Origin: Cyanobacteria bacterium UBA11153
Lineage (GTDB): Bacteria > Cyanobacteriota > Cyanobacteriia > Cyanobacteriales > Coleofasciculaceae
DNA: 5,353 nt
Direction: 5' to 3'
Assembly (NCBI GenBank): GCA_003511885.1
Contig: DOIX01000065.1
Coordinates: forward strand, 1-5,353
The position numbers and the translations under genes were made by a program. Of this stretch, positions 5,350 to 5,353 are shown in pieces (the stretch's first letter is position 1; each line of letters begins with the position of its first letter). The notes under the pieces were generated by a model. That model had not been told where the DNA came from and did no database searches. It worked only from the letters and a program-made list of their open reading frames with translations.

Positions 5350-5353
5350 CTCT

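Overview
This window looks like cyanobacterial chromosome. Four copies of the HIP1 octamer GCGATCGC are present (1663, 2179, 3237, 3662). The spacers carry short tandem heptamer and octamer repeats of the kind common in filamentous cyanobacteria, and the gene set (Uma2-like nuclease, M32 carboxypeptidase, TPR protein with a cyanobacterial-type N-terminal region) fits the same group. Genus or species cannot be fixed from the sequence alone.

Layout: 1-231 is a repeat-rich spacer without a convincing gene. 232-963 (+) encodes a Uma2-family (DUF820, PD-(D/E)XK fold) protein whose two recognisable acidic active-site positions look altered. 964-1189 is a convergent spacer containing CCCCATT and CCCCAAG heptamers and a second, diverged copy of a short palindromic repeat also seen at 43-71. 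1190-2713 (-) is an intact metallocarboxypeptidase of peptidase family M32, with HEXXH and the downstream glutamate ligand. 2714-3214 is a 501-bp divergent spacer: its first two thirds are dense in small inverted repeats (2803-2992), and its last third holds a purine/pyrimidine-biased stretch with an octamer array. 3215-5092 (+) encodes a 625-residue protein with an uncharacterised helical N-terminal half and about five TPR motifs at the C-terminal end. One base after its stop codon begins a 256-bp non-coding element (5094-5349) bounded by 29-bp terminal inverted repeats (27 of 29 matched), which looks like a MITE.

The three genes do not form an operon: the first two converge and the last two diverge. 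Nothing in the sequence links their functions. The peptidase is probably a cytosolic housekeeping enzyme, the Uma2 protein belongs to a family that is highly multiplied in cyanobacteria and of unclear role, and the TPR protein is probably a protein-interaction scaffold. I see no convincing multi-gene novel system. The most notable items are the terminal-inverted-repeat element at the right edge, the structured spacer upstream of the TPR gene, and the altered active site of the Uma2-like protein.
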